Position numbers and translations under genes: made by a program. A DNA stretch of 30,676 nt from positions 1 to 30,676 of the forward strand of contig JBNLBN010000017.1 of NCBI GenBank assembly GCA_050303335.1, in the 5' to 3' direction. The stretch comes from Bilamarchaeum sp050303335 (GTDB lineage: Archaea; Micrarchaeota; Micrarchaeia; Anstonellales; Bilamarchaeaceae). This document shows, one piece after another, positions 6,629 through 14,309 of this stretch. Positions within the stretch are counted from its first letter, which is position 1. Every line of letters starts with the position of its first letter. Under the pieces are notes generated by a model. That model did not search any database. It saw only the letters and a program-made list of their open reading frames with translations, and was not told where the DNA came from.

Positions 6629-7723
6629 ATGGGGCTATTTTCAACAACACTTGCAGATGATATCCGGGAAATCAGCGAACTGACATTCAGAGTAGCTGCT
6701 TTTTACGAAGTTAGGAGAAAATTTTTCCGCGGCGAATGCATAGATGAGGCGATGCCTCTTGTTATTGACGGACTGCATGATCCGAATGAGTTTGTGAGGC
6801 AGACTTGCCGGACTATACTTGTAAATCTCCCCGGAAGATACAGGGAGGAGATTGCTTTCAGCATAGCCTTGATGGATGATCCCGAAGAAGCGGAAGCTGC
6901 AAGGAAAGATCTCCTAGAATTTGCCGTATGCCTGGATGAATTGGGCTTTGATGAGGTTGAGAGTAATTTCAGGGAAAGCATCAGGATCCGCGATTCCATT
7001 TACAGCCTTGAAAAACTGGTTGATTCCGGAGATCCGAAAGCAGCAACGCTTGTAGTAAGAGTCGCTGGTGAGGTTGATATGTCCAAGCTGAAGCCCTGCC
7101 TTTTGAGGGCACTTGAGAACGATGCGACGGCCGAGAGCGCCTCTCTTGCCATACACAAATCGATCCTGGGAAATGTCGATTATCTGGATCAGGCAGACAA
7201 TCTTGCATTCCTGCTTGGAAGGAGGAGGAAGATTGCCCTGCACGGCATCAGCATCTGCAGAGCACTGGTTGAAAGGGGGGCTGATCCGGAGCCGTGGATG
7301 CCTGGAATCAGGAGGATTCTTGAAATGGGGGATGATGAACTCAGGCTTGCAGCAGTTGGCGTCCTGAAAGAGATTGCTTTGGAAAGAGACCTTTCAAATC
7401 TATTGCCATCAGTAAGACTGGACTATCTTGATGCCAAGGGAAATGTCATTATAGATCTTTATGTCAATTCCCTGGAGAATCCTGAAAGCAGGGAAAGGAC
7501 AATTGAGGTTCTTCTGGAAGAGCTGCAAAGCGACAACATCCAGAGGAGGGCAAGGGCATCTTCTGCCTTCACACGTGCCAGCAAGAGGGTTGATCTGGGA
7601 TGCGTTATGGACAGGCTCCGCAAGCTGAAGGATCCTAGAGACACTTCTACGGTCTCGGAGCTTTATATCAAACTAAGCAGGAATACTGGAAAGAAAAAGC
7701 TTAAACTGGGCCAAGGATTATAA
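6629..7723 (+). CDS. HEAT-like helical repeat protein B, unknown function
   Basis: 364 residues, again helical repeats: IDEAMPLVIDGLHDPNEFVRQTCRTILVNL near the N-terminus and later LESGDDELRLAAVGVLKEIALERD and ELQSDNIQRRARASSAFTRASKRV segments, separated by more divergent repeats. It follows protein A after 5 nt and is probably co-transcribed with it. The two proteins share fold type but little obvious sequence, so they may be an old tandem duplication or two halves of a heteromeric scaffold. The C-terminus is basic (NTGKKKLKLGQGL). No enzyme motif is seen. Confidence 0.65.
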   Translation: MGLFSTTLADDIREISELTFRVAAFYEVRRKFFRGECIDEAMPLVIDGLHDPNEFVRQTCRTILVNLPGRYREEIAFSIALMDDPEEAEAARKDLLEFAVCLDELGFDEVESNFRESIRIRDSIYSLEKLVDSGDPKAATLVVRVAGEVDMSKLKPCLLRALENDATAESASLAIHKSILGNVDYLDQADNLAFLLGRRRKIALHGISICRALVERGADPEPWMPGIRRILEMGDDELRLAAVGVLKEIALERDLSNLLPSVRLDYLDAKGNVIIDLYVNSLENPESRERTIEVLLEELQSDNIQRRARASSAFTRASKRVDLGCVMDRLRKLKDPRDTSTVSELYIKLSRNTGKKKLKLGQGL

Positions 7724-7745
7724 TACTAGTTTTAGTATGTAGGTC

Positions 7746-8663
7746 ATGACGATCAAAAAGATAGTTAAGGACATAAAATCATTGAAAATCCAGGGGGCAA
7801 GAAACGTCGCGAAGGCATCGCTTGAAGCGATCATCTTATTCTGCAGGGAATCGAAGGAAAAGGACCCTAAGATGTTCCTTGCCGGTCTTGAAAAAACGGC
7901 TGAAATGCTCTCATCTAGCAGGCCGACAGAGCCGATGATGAGGAACCTGATAAACACCACAATGGCATTTGCCGCCAGGAACAGGGGGCTTCCGGTACCG
8001 AAACTGAAAAGTCAGATAATTAAATTCGAGAACAATCTGATCAAAAAAATGGACAGGGACTCCAGAAACATTGCAACATACGGCGCAAAGCTGATTCCGA
8101 ACAATGCGCTCGTTCTGACGCACTGCCATTCATCTACTGTTACGAAGATACTTATCCAGGCAAAGAAGATGAGAAAGAAGTTCACTGTGGTTTCGTTCGA
8201 GACAAGGCCGAGATACCAGGGAAGGAAGACCGCGAAGGAACTTGCCGATAATGGAATTGATGTGACCTGCGCGGTTGACGGTTCCATGCAGCTTTTCATG
8301 AAAAAGGCCGACATAGTACTCGTCGGAGCCGATTCGATCACTTCAAGAGGAGACCTTATCAACAAGATAGGAACATCCACGCTCGCTCATATTGCAAGGC
8401 TGAACGACGTCTCATTTTACTGCGCTGCAGAGCTTTCGAAATACAGCCCCGAGACCATATTCGGGAACCTCGAGAAGATCGAGGAGAGGGACGCGAAGGA
8501 GGTATGGGATAGGCCTCCCAGGGGGGTTAAGATCAGGAACCCCGCATTCGAGGCCACCGCATCGAAATACATCAGCGGATTTATAACGGAAGCAGGAGTA
8601 ATCCCATCACAATCATTTTTCGCAGTTGCAACAGAAAGGCTGGGGATAAAGATTTACAGGTGA
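7746..8663 (+). CDS. Ribose-1,5-bisphosphate isomerase (AMP pathway)
   Basis: 305 residues of the eIF2B-alpha-like fold family. Features of the archaeal R15P isomerase are seen: GAKLIPNNALVLTHCHSST with the catalytic-type Cys127, FETRPRYQGRKTAKEL for substrate phosphate binding, and DIVLVGADSITSRGDLINKIGT with the catalytic-type Asp196. It converts ribose-1,5-bisphosphate to ribulose-1,5-bisphosphate, the substrate of type III RuBisCO. The next gene, 4 nt downstream, is the AMP phosphorylase that makes R15P, which strongly supports this call over the eIF2B-like or methylthioribose-1-phosphate isomerase relatives. RuBisCO itself is not in the window. Confidence 0.9.
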   Translation: MTIKKIVKDIKSLKIQGARNVAKASLEAIILFCRESKEKDPKMFLAGLEKTAEMLSSSRPTEPMMRNLINTTMAFAARNRGLPVPKLKSQIIKFENNLIKKMDRDSRNIATYGAKLIPNNALVLTHCHSSTVTKILIQAKKMRKKFTVVSFETRPRYQGRKTAKELADNGIDVTCAVDGSMQLFMKKADIVLVGADSITSRGDLINKIGTSTLAHIARLNDVSFYCAAELSKYSPETIFGNLEKIEERDAKEVWDRPPRGVKIRNPAFEATASKYISGFITEAGVIPSQSFFAVATERLGIKIYR

Positions 8664-8667
8664 AAGA

Positions 8668-10239
8668 ATGGAGAGGAACCACTTCGTAGAAAAGGAACTG
8701 AAGAAAGTAGACGTTTGGAAGATAAAAAAATATGAGTGCAAGGTCAGGCTGCTTGATATTTATGCCGGAAAGAACATCGTCATCCTGAATGAGGAGGAGG
8801 CGAAGGAGCACGATATTTATTCAGGGTACCGGACAACGCTGAAATTCGGCAAGAATGAATTGATCTGCATCGTTGATGTAAGCGACGAGCTGATAAAACC
8901 CGGGGAGATAGGAGTATACTCAGACGTGAAAAAGAGGCTGTCCCTTAAGGCCGGGCAGAAGATCGAGATAGTTCACATGAACAGGCCTCAGTCAATATCA
9001 TATATCAAGAAGAAACTTGACAAGGGATCTCTGAACGAGAAGGAGGTCCGGACAATCGTAGATGACATCATGGATGACAAACTGAGCGAGGTGGAGACAT
9101 CTGCATGGATCACAGCTGCTTATATCAACGGATTTACTGATGGTGAAATAATTGCGCTTGCAAAGGCGACTGTGGAATCCGGAGACAGGCTGGATCTCGG
9201 AAACAAGACAGTTCTCGACAAGCACTGTATCGGCGGCGTTGCAGGAAACAGAACCACCATGGTACTCGTCCCGATAATTGCAGCTGCGGGACTTTATATT
9301 CCAAAGACATCTTCAAGATCTATAACATCCGCATCGGGAACTGCAGATACCATGGAGGTTTTCTGCAATGTCACCTTCTCGATTGATGAACTCAAGGACA
9401 TCGTATTGAAGGCCAAAGGCGCTATGGTATGGGGCGGCGGGATGTCCCTTGCACCTGTTGATGACAAGCTGATAAAAGTCAGGCATCCCCTTAGCCTTGA
9501 TCCAGAGGGAATGCTCCTTGCAAGCATTCTTGGAAAGAAGAAAAGCGTTGGGGCAAGGCATGTCATAATAGACATCCCCGTAGGACGGGGCGTGAAGGTG
9601 CCTTATGTCGAACGGGGGAACGAACTTGCAAAGCATTTCATCCGTGTGGGGGAGAAACTCGGGATGAATATAGAGGCAATTATCACTGACGGTTCGGAAC
9701 CGATCGGAAACGGCATCGGGCCATCGCTCGAATGCATTGATGTGCTGGAAGTGCTAAGCGGAAAAGGACCTGATGACCTTCGCCACAAGAGCATACTTAT
9801 GTCAGGAAAGCTCCTGGAACTGTGCAAAAAATGCAGGAAAGGGGAGGGTTACAGTATCGCACAAAAACTTCTTGACAGCGGAAAAGCCCTTAAGAAATTC
9901 AGAGAAATTGTAGAACTCCAGGGAGGAAACGGGAGGATCAGGACGGGAGACATTCAGCCAGGAGAATATAGTGAAACGATAAAATCAAAGGTCGACGGCC
10001 ACATTTATCACATCGACAACAAGGCAATGTCGAAGATAGCTAGGATCGCCGGGGCTCCAAGGGACAAGGGCGCAGGAGTGCTTCTACACAGGAACAGGGG
10101 CAACAGAGTGGTCCGGGGTGATCCATTGTTCACAATATATGCTGAAAGCGAAGGCAAGCTCGACTTTGCGATCAAGGCGCTGCAGGGCCTGGAGCCGATA
10201 GAAATGAGAAAGATACTCCTTGGGTCAGTGCGGGACTAA
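8668..10239 (+). CDS. deoA: AMP phosphorylase (nucleoside-monophosphate phosphorylase)
   Basis: 523 residues, longer than bacterial thymidine phosphorylases (about 440) because of the extra N-terminal domain (residues 1 to about 85) characteristic of archaeal AMP phosphorylase. The family signature is at TSSRSITSASGTADTMEVF, and KHCIGGVAGNRTT is the phosphate/base loop. It cleaves AMP, and also CMP or UMP in characterised homologues, with phosphate to give ribose-1,5-bisphosphate plus base. AGGTGA overlapping the stop region of the isomerase gene provides its Shine-Dalgarno. It overlaps the stop of the convergent Lrp gene by 4 nt. Together with the isomerase it forms the core of the archaeal AMP salvage/CO2-fixing pathway. 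Confidence 0.93.
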   Translation: MERNHFVEKELKKVDVWKIKKYECKVRLLDIYAGKNIVILNEEEAKEHDIYSGYRTTLKFGKNELICIVDVSDELIKPGEIGVYSDVKKRLSLKAGQKIEIVHMNRPQSISYIKKKLDKGSLNEKEVRTIVDDIMDDKLSEVETSAWITAAYINGFTDGEIIALAKATVESGDRLDLGNKTVLDKHCIGGVAGNRTTMVLVPIIAAAGLYIPKTSSRSITSASGTADTMEVFCNVTFSIDELKDIVLKAKGAMVWGGGMSLAPVDDKLIKVRHPLSLDPEGMLLASILGKKKSVGARHVIIDIPVGRGVKVPYVERGNELAKHFIRVGEKLGMNIEAIITDGSEPIGNGIGPSLECIDVLEVLSGKGPDDLRHKSILMSGKLLELCKKCRKGEGYSIAQKLLDSGKALKKFREIVELQGGNGRIRTGDIQPGEYSETIKSKVDGHIYHIDNKAMSKIARIAGAPRDKGAGVLLHRNRGNRVVRGDPLFTIYAESEGKLDFAIKALQGLEPIEMRKILLGSVRD

Positions 10240-10640
10240 TATCTTCTGAATGATATGAAGGTCCTTGTTTCGGAAACTGATTTCAGTTTCCTTATTTTGT
10301 CTATTTTATTATCTATTTCTTCCATGTTCGTGCCGTCAATTATAATGCAGCCGTCGAACTCCCCGCTTATCTCATAGGCGTCAAGGTGCAGGGAAAGCCT
10401 GGAAATATCTGACATCATCTTCTTCGTCTCGGTTCTGGCCTTTGCCATCAGTACGGCATAGAGGCTCTTCTGGAGCTGGACTTCTATTGAAAATTTCTTT
10501 ATCACCCCGTCTTTCACGAGGTTGTCGATCCTACGTCGAACCGCTCCCTCGCTGAGGCCGACCTTTTTTGCAATATTGACATTGCTCAGCCTTGAATTGG
10601 CTTTCAAAAGAGATAGAATCGATTCGTCAATTGAATCCAT
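10236..10640 (-). CDS. Lrp/AsnC-family transcription regulator 1
   Basis: 134 residues. The N-terminal helix-turn-helix is clear (DESILSLLKANSRLSNVNIAKKVGLSEGAVRRRIDNLVKDGVIKKFSI), followed by a RAM-type effector/oligomerisation domain (SLYAVLMAKA...LHLDAYEISGEFDGCIIIDG). The end is unusually short (ETRTFISFRRY). It is divergent from the unknown-GNAT-M20 operon, with three related palindromes in the 106-bp spacer. One of these lies between its own TATA box (about 10663-10670) and the predicted start of its leaderless mRNA, which is typical of self-repression. It probably controls that operon, likely in response to an amino acid. Confidence 0.88.
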   Translation of the reverse strand: MDSIDESILSLLKANSRLSNVNIAKKVGLSEGAVRRRIDNLVKDGVIKKFSIEVQLQKSLYAVLMAKARTETKKMMSDISRLSLHLDAYEISGEFDGCIIIDGTNMEEIDNKIDKIRKLKSVSETRTFISFRRY

Positions 10641-10642
10641 AG

Positions 10643-10657
10643 ATCCGAAATTCGCAA
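10643..10657. promoter_or_regulatory. Putative Lrp operator site A
   Basis: ATCCGAAATTCGCAA contains the CGAAATTCG core shared with sites B and C. It lies between the TATA box and predicted transcription start of the Lrp 1 gene (minus strand), so binding here would repress that gene. Confidence 0.45.
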
Positions 10658-10679
10658 CTAACTATTTAAACCATATCAT

Positions 10680-10694
10680 TTACGATATTCGTAA
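10680..10694. promoter_or_regulatory. Putative Lrp operator site B, perfect 15-bp palindrome
   Basis: TTACGATATTCGTAA is a perfect inverted repeat (TTACGA-TAT-TCGTAA), the size of known archaeal Lrp boxes. Its centre is 37 bp from site A and 31 bp (about three helical turns) from site C. Confidence 0.5.
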
Positions 10695-10710
10695 TATAGT
10701 CAATAAAAAA

Positions 10711-10725
10711 TTATGAAATTCGTAC
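10711..10725. promoter_or_regulatory. Putative Lrp operator site C
   Basis: TTATGAAATTCGTAC shares the GAAATTCGTA core with site B. It is just upstream of the TATATTTAAA box (10737-10746) of the downstream operon, a position where bound protein could activate or repress. Confidence 0.4.
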
Positions 10726-10794
10726 AAAAAATCCGATATATTTAAAATGACTACCATAATCAATAACATTTATTCAGATCAATTAGTGATAGAT

Positions 10795-11157
10795 ATGCAA
10801 AGAGAGGTAAGAAGAGGAAGAGTATCAAAACCCCCTAGGATGGGTGAGGGGCAGACAGAAGGGCTGCAGAGGGTCAGGTTCACCGAGGTATTCACAATCA
10901 CAAAGGAAGGCGACAGGTTCAGGGTAGTTTCAGAAAAGGGTCTTGACATCATTGCCGATAAGGAGGTAAAGCTGAGGTCCCAGGCAGGGAGCATAATCGG
11001 CGTTGTTCAATTCAACACCCGGCCAGGAAAAAACTCGTCTTATGTCAGTTTCCGGGACTGGAACATGACTGTAGAAAGCAGCCAGAGATTCCATATCGAC
11101 AGCTGGATGGGATGTGCGACTGTACGCTTTTTGGAGAAGGGTGGAAATGGCTCTTGA
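10795..11157 (+). CDS. Hypothetical protein, first gene of GNAT/M20 operon
   Basis: 120 residues from ATG 10795. An upstream in-frame ATG at 10747 would add 16 residues, but it sits right on a strong TATATTTAAA box (10737-10746), so transcription probably starts after it. The protein is predicted mostly beta-strand (VRFTEVFTITKEGDRFRVVSEKGLDIIADKEVKL, IIGVVQFNTRP, SSYVSFRDWNMTVE) with a basic N-terminus. There is no signal peptide or membrane segment. I recognise no family. Its end overlaps the GNAT gene by 11 nt, so translation is probably coupled and the product may work with the acetyltransferase. Confidence 0.55.
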   Translation: MQREVRRGRVSKPPRMGEGQTEGLQRVRFTEVFTITKEGDRFRVVSEKGLDIIADKEVKLRSQAGSIIGVVQFNTRPGKNSSYVSFRDWNMTVESSQRFHIDSWMGCATVRFLEKGGNGS

Positions 11158-12088
11158 GATTGTCTGCCGGGAAAAGCAAGGATCGGTAGGTGCTGTCTGG
11201 CCGCCCAGGTATGACGAGCGGAACGACCGGACCAAGGGATTCTACGACAGGACTGTGCGATCACAGATGGGTTTCGACAGGATGCACGGCCAGATAGCCC
11301 AGCGGGGATCCCGTACGACGATAAGGGCATTCATGGAAAAGGGGCTTGTTGAAGGAATTGACTGCCGGGGGATGCAAATCGAGGCAGTTCTGGATGCTGG
11401 AAATGCGATAGCTGGACACGATCTTATATATTTTGGCATGAATTCCGATTCAAGGCTGGGAGACAGAGAAGTGTTCTGCCAGGAGCTCGAATCGGTAAGA
11501 AGGATCGCTCGCGAAGTTGATCCTGTAGACAGGTTCCAGGCACTTGAGAGGGTAAGGGATGCAGGATTTGCGATTTCAAGGCTCAGGGCACCAACAGAAC
11601 AGGATATTAGGAACATGGCTGCACTCTATAATGAGGCTTACCAGGAATACACATTCGAGATCAATGACCAATCAATCCGGGACATGATTTCCAACGGGAA
11701 CATCTGCCTTGTCGGAAGGAAGGACGGCGAGATAGTCTCAGCAATGATAGCAGAACACGTGAAACTCGAAATTGGGAGATTCATGATCGAGATGTACGAA
11801 TTAAGCGACTACGCGACTTTCAGGAAGGACAGGGGACATGGGTTAATAACATTGATGCAGATAGAAGCAATCGGTGAGATCAGGAAGATGAGCAGGGAAG
11901 CGATAGTGTATGCCGAGGGCAGGGCCCCGTGGATCGCCGTCAACAGGTCCCTCAGGAAGGCGGGGCTTGAATACTGCGGTACGCTCAGGAAGCATTGCAC
12001 CATAATGTCCGACAGGGATTTCCACGAGGTCGGATCATTCGAGAACCTGAATGTCTGGTACCACCAGGTAGGAGAGAATGGCAATTGA
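11147..12088 (+). CDS. GNAT-family acetyltransferase, AblB (beta-lysine acetyltransferase)-like
   Basis: 313 residues from the ATG at 11147, chosen because GGTGG lies 5 nt upstream; an in-frame ATG at 11114 lacks such a site. The C-terminal half is a GNAT fold: NMAALYNEAY, ICLVGRKDGEIVSAMIAEH, MYELSDYATFRKDRGHGLI with the acetyl-CoA pyrophosphate loop, and PWIAVNRSLRKAGLEYCGTLRKHC. The closing GSFENLNVWYHQV resembles the end of AblB, the acetyltransferase that makes the osmolyte N-epsilon-acetyl-beta-lysine. The N-terminal 140 residues also follow AblB layout. No lysine 2,3-aminomutase (AblA) gene is next to it, so the substrate may differ. It overlaps an M20 deacylase by 11 nt. Confidence 0.7.
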   Translation: MALEIVCREKQGSVGAVWPPRYDERNDRTKGFYDRTVRSQMGFDRMHGQIAQRGSRTTIRAFMEKGLVEGIDCRGMQIEAVLDAGNAIAGHDLIYFGMNSDSRLGDREVFCQELESVRRIAREVDPVDRFQALERVRDAGFAISRLRAPTEQDIRNMAALYNEAYQEYTFEINDQSIRDMISNGNICLVGRKDGEIVSAMIAEHVKLEIGRFMIEMYELSDYATFRKDRGHGLITLMQIEAIGEIRKMSREAIVYAEGRAPWIAVNRSLRKAGLEYCGTLRKHCTIMSDRDFHEVGSFENLNVWYHQVGENGN

Positions 12089-13199
12089 CCTGTTGAAGAA
12101 GCTTGTCGCGATAAACTCCGTGTTTCCGGAAGAGGAGGAGCTTGCGAATTTTCTGGCGGACCAGCTCTCGGACAGGGATTTCGATGTCGAATTGCAGGAT
12201 TTCAGGGGAAGATACAACGTCCTTGCAAAAAAGGGGGAAGGCAAATTGCTTCTTGCAGGTCATATGGACACAGTACCACCCTACCAATATGAACGCGATC
12301 CGCTAGAACTTCTCGAACAGGATGGCAAGCTGTTCGGCCTGGGAGCATATGACATGAAGGCCGGGCTTGCAGCAATATTGTCTTCGTGCGACAATGCAGA
12401 CTCCTTGAAAGTGATGTTCGTTTCAGACGAGGAGAACAATTCCCTTGGAACTTACCATGCAATCAGATCAGGATTCCTGAAGGGCGTGGAATTCGCGCTC
12501 GTTCCCGAGGTATCCGACATAAATGATCCATTGAAAAAGACAAATACAATAATGCTCGGGCGGCGAGGCAGAGCGCAGTATGAATTGGAAGTTAGCGGAA
12601 AAAGCTACCATGCAGCACATCTTGATAAGGGTGTCTCTGCAATCAGCGAGGCATCGAAGATCGCTCTTGCAATAGAAAGGATGGATATGCCAAGGCACCC
12701 CGAACTAATTTCAGGAAACCAGTTCGTACGGGAGATGCAATCAAAGAGCACTTCACTTTCAATTCCGGAAAAAGCCAGGTTGGTAATAGACCGGCACCTG
12801 GTCTTTCCGGAGAGCGTGGAAAGTGCCAGGGCGGACATCCAAAGGAAGATCGATGAATTGGTCCCTGACCTCCTTGTGAAACCCGAGGTGAGAGCCGTTA
12901 CCAGGGAGGTGCCATACCTGATGCCGTATATCACTGCGAAGGAGAATCCTTACGTGGAGAAGCTTGCCCTGTCCATTGAGAGAAGGCTCGGCATTAAGGC
13001 TGAATACAACTACGGAATGTCTGTTGCTGATGAGAACCTTATCGCGATGCAGGGAATCCCGGTAGCATCATACGGACCGATAGGTGCAGGAGAGCATTCT
13101 TGCGACGAGTGGGTTTCGAAACAGAGCTATCTTGAACTTGTTGATGTGATGAGGGATTATATGTCGTCTTTTACTGTCTCGAAGCAGGCAATAGAGTGA
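12078..13199 (+). CDS. M20 peptidase / N-acyl-amino-acid deacylase (ArgE/DapE/LysK-like)
   Basis: 373 residues. Co-catalytic metal motifs are complete: GHMDTVPP (His62, Asp64), GAYDMKAGLAA (Asp92), SDEENNSLG (Glu118/Glu119), PEVSD (Glu144) and a C-terminal GAGEHSCDEW His. The central dimerisation domain runs from about 165 to 275. Such zinc enzymes remove acyl groups from acetyl-ornithine, acetyl-lysine or succinyl-diaminopimelate, or cleave dipeptides. Placed after a GNAT acetyltransferase, an acetylated amino-acid intermediate is the natural idea. Its 3' 43 nt overlap the convergent Lrp 2 gene. The exact substrate is not decidable from sequence. Confidence 0.85.
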   Translation: MAIDLLKKLVAINSVFPEEEELANFLADQLSDRDFDVELQDFRGRYNVLAKKGEGKLLLAGHMDTVPPYQYERDPLELLEQDGKLFGLGAYDMKAGLAAILSSCDNADSLKVMFVSDEENNSLGTYHAIRSGFLKGVEFALVPEVSDINDPLKKTNTIMLGRRGRAQYELEVSGKSYHAAHLDKGVSAISEASKIALAIERMDMPRHPELISGNQFVREMQSKSTSLSIPEKARLVIDRHLVFPESVESARADIQRKIDELVPDLLVKPEVRAVTREVPYLMPYITAKENPYVEKLALSIERRLGIKAEYNYGMSVADENLIAMQGIPVASYGPIGAGEHSCDEWVSKQSYLELVDVMRDYMSSFTVSKQAIE

Positions 13200-13612
13200 G
13201 TCTTGAGGATTCCTGGGATCTTCCTTATTTCGTCAATTATCACTGTTCCTATATGTTCAATGCTCTTTCCCCGGATTTTAAGAAGAAGGTCCCATTCGCC
13301 TGAGACTACATATACACCCAAAACTCCGGAAACGCCGGATATTTTCCGGGCCAGTGTATGCTGGTCCATTACAGAATTCCGGTCATAGGATATGAATACA
13401 AATGCCATTGTCGGAAGGCCTGTCAGGGAATAGTCTTCTTCGATCGTAAAGCGCTTTATCACGCCGGCTTTCCGCAGTTTCATGATACGCTCATGTACTG
13501 TGGCACGAGGTATGCCAAGCTCTTTGGACAACTCAGCGACGGTCTTTCGCGAGTTTTTTTTCAGTGCATGGAGGATATCCTGGTCTTTCTGGTCGAGGTG
13601 AGGAACATCCAC
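13157..13612 (-). CDS. Lrp/AsnC-family transcription regulator 2
   Basis: 151 residues, the normal length. HTH: LDQKDQDILHALKKNSRKTVAELSKELGIPRATVHERIMKLRKAGVIKRFTI. The RAM domain is also clear (TMAFVFISYDRN...GVLGVYVVSGEWDLLLKIRGKS). The start is GTG at 13612, which fits a leaderless message because an ATTTAAAT box lies about 28 nt away (13636-13644). A perfect palindrome between box and start suggests self-repression. The gene is convergent with, and overlaps by 43 nt, the M20 gene, so the GNAT/M20 operon is bracketed by two different Lrp-type regulators. Confidence 0.9.
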   Translation of the reverse strand: MDVPHLDQKDQDILHALKKNSRKTVAELSKELGIPRATVHERIMKLRKAGVIKRFTIEEDYSLTGLPTMAFVFISYDRNSVMDQHTLARKISGVSGVLGVYVVSGEWDLLLKIRGKSIEHIGTVIIDEIRKIPGILKTHSIACFETVKDDI

Positions 13613-13621
13613 TATTGGATA

Positions 13622-13633
13622 TTATCCGGATAA
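13622..13633. promoter_or_regulatory. Putative Lrp 2 operator (12-bp palindrome)
   Basis: TTATCCGGATAA is a perfect palindrome lying between the TATA box and the GTG start of the Lrp 2 gene. A wider pair GGATATT (13617-13623) / AATATCC (13641-13647) surrounds it. Two more CCGG-centred sites (TTCCGG at 13665-13670 and 13675-13680, one helical turn apart) lie toward the divergent gene. Confidence 0.5.
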
Positions 13634-13686
13634 ACATTTAAATATCCATCGTTTTTTAGATAAATTCCGGTTTTTTCCGGTCAAAC

Positions 13687-13694
13687 TTTATAAA
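13687..13694 (+). promoter_or_regulatory. TATA box of the YbaK-like gene
   Basis: TTTATAAA lies about 26 nt before the ATG at 13716, giving a leaderless transcript. The TTCCGG direct repeats just upstream (13665-13680) are where a regulator such as Lrp 2 could act on this promoter too. Confidence 0.5.
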
Positions 13695-13715
13695 GAATTA
13701 ATGGCATAAAGAAAC

Positions 13716-14309
13716 ATGCAGCAATTAGCTAGAGTGATACCCGAGAAACGAGTAAGCTTCATTGGAGATAAGGGCTCAGCCCTTAACTTCGAAGCTTCTA
13801 CAAGGCTTTCCAGACTCCCAGCACTTGATGCACTAGTTTCTTTTGGAAATGCCAAATTCGTCCATACTTCACTGCCTGATGGAAGCTGCGAGACCAAGTC
13901 CAGACTTACAGGGTTTCCTATGGACCAGATACTATCGATTGCTTTCTTTGATTACGTTCCGAAGGACGGAGGGGAAACGAGAAAGTACGGGGTGATAAGG
14001 CTTGCAAGCGACAAGTTGGATGCCAAATCCCTTTCAAAGGCCGGTCTTACGAAAAGCCAGGCGAAAAGGGCAAGGAAAAGCGAGGAACTTCCTGAAGGAA
14101 TGAGAGGAGGAACCTGCTCACCTGTAATGAGTGAAGAAGCAGCAAAGCAGATCGACGGCATAGTCATTGCATCAGAAATTGATCCAAAGAAAATAGTCGA
14201 CATCTCCATCGGCGGAACGGACGAAATTGCCCATGAATATTCCGTACAGTTGGAATTCGGAGCCCTGATGAATATTATCAAACAGCAGGGCATTGTTATC
14301 TATTCTTGA
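13716..14309 (+). CDS. YbaK/ProX-like (aminoacyl-tRNA deacylase-like) protein
   Basis: 197 residues. The C-terminal half (SKAGLTKSQAKRARKSEELPEGMRGGTCSPVM, then IDGIVIASEI, VDISIGGTDEI and EFGALMNIIKQQGIVIY) resembles the YbaK/ProX fold, in which a G-x-x-xG-SP loop precedes a hydrophobic strand. Those proteins hydrolyse mischarged aminoacyl-tRNA. The key Lys of YbaK is not obviously identifiable, so activity is uncertain. The N-terminal 80 residues have no recognised domain. It has its own leaderless promoter shared in the same spacer as Lrp 2, and overlaps the convergent J-domain gene by 14 nt. Confidence 0.5.
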   Translation: MQQLARVIPEKRVSFIGDKGSALNFEASTRLSRLPALDALVSFGNAKFVHTSLPDGSCETKSRLTGFPMDQILSIAFFDYVPKDGGETRKYGVIRLASDKLDAKSLSKAGLTKSQAKRARKSEELPEGMRGGTCSPVMSEEAAKQIDGIVIASEIDPKKIVDISIGGTDEIAHEYSVQLEFGALMNIIKQQGIVIYS

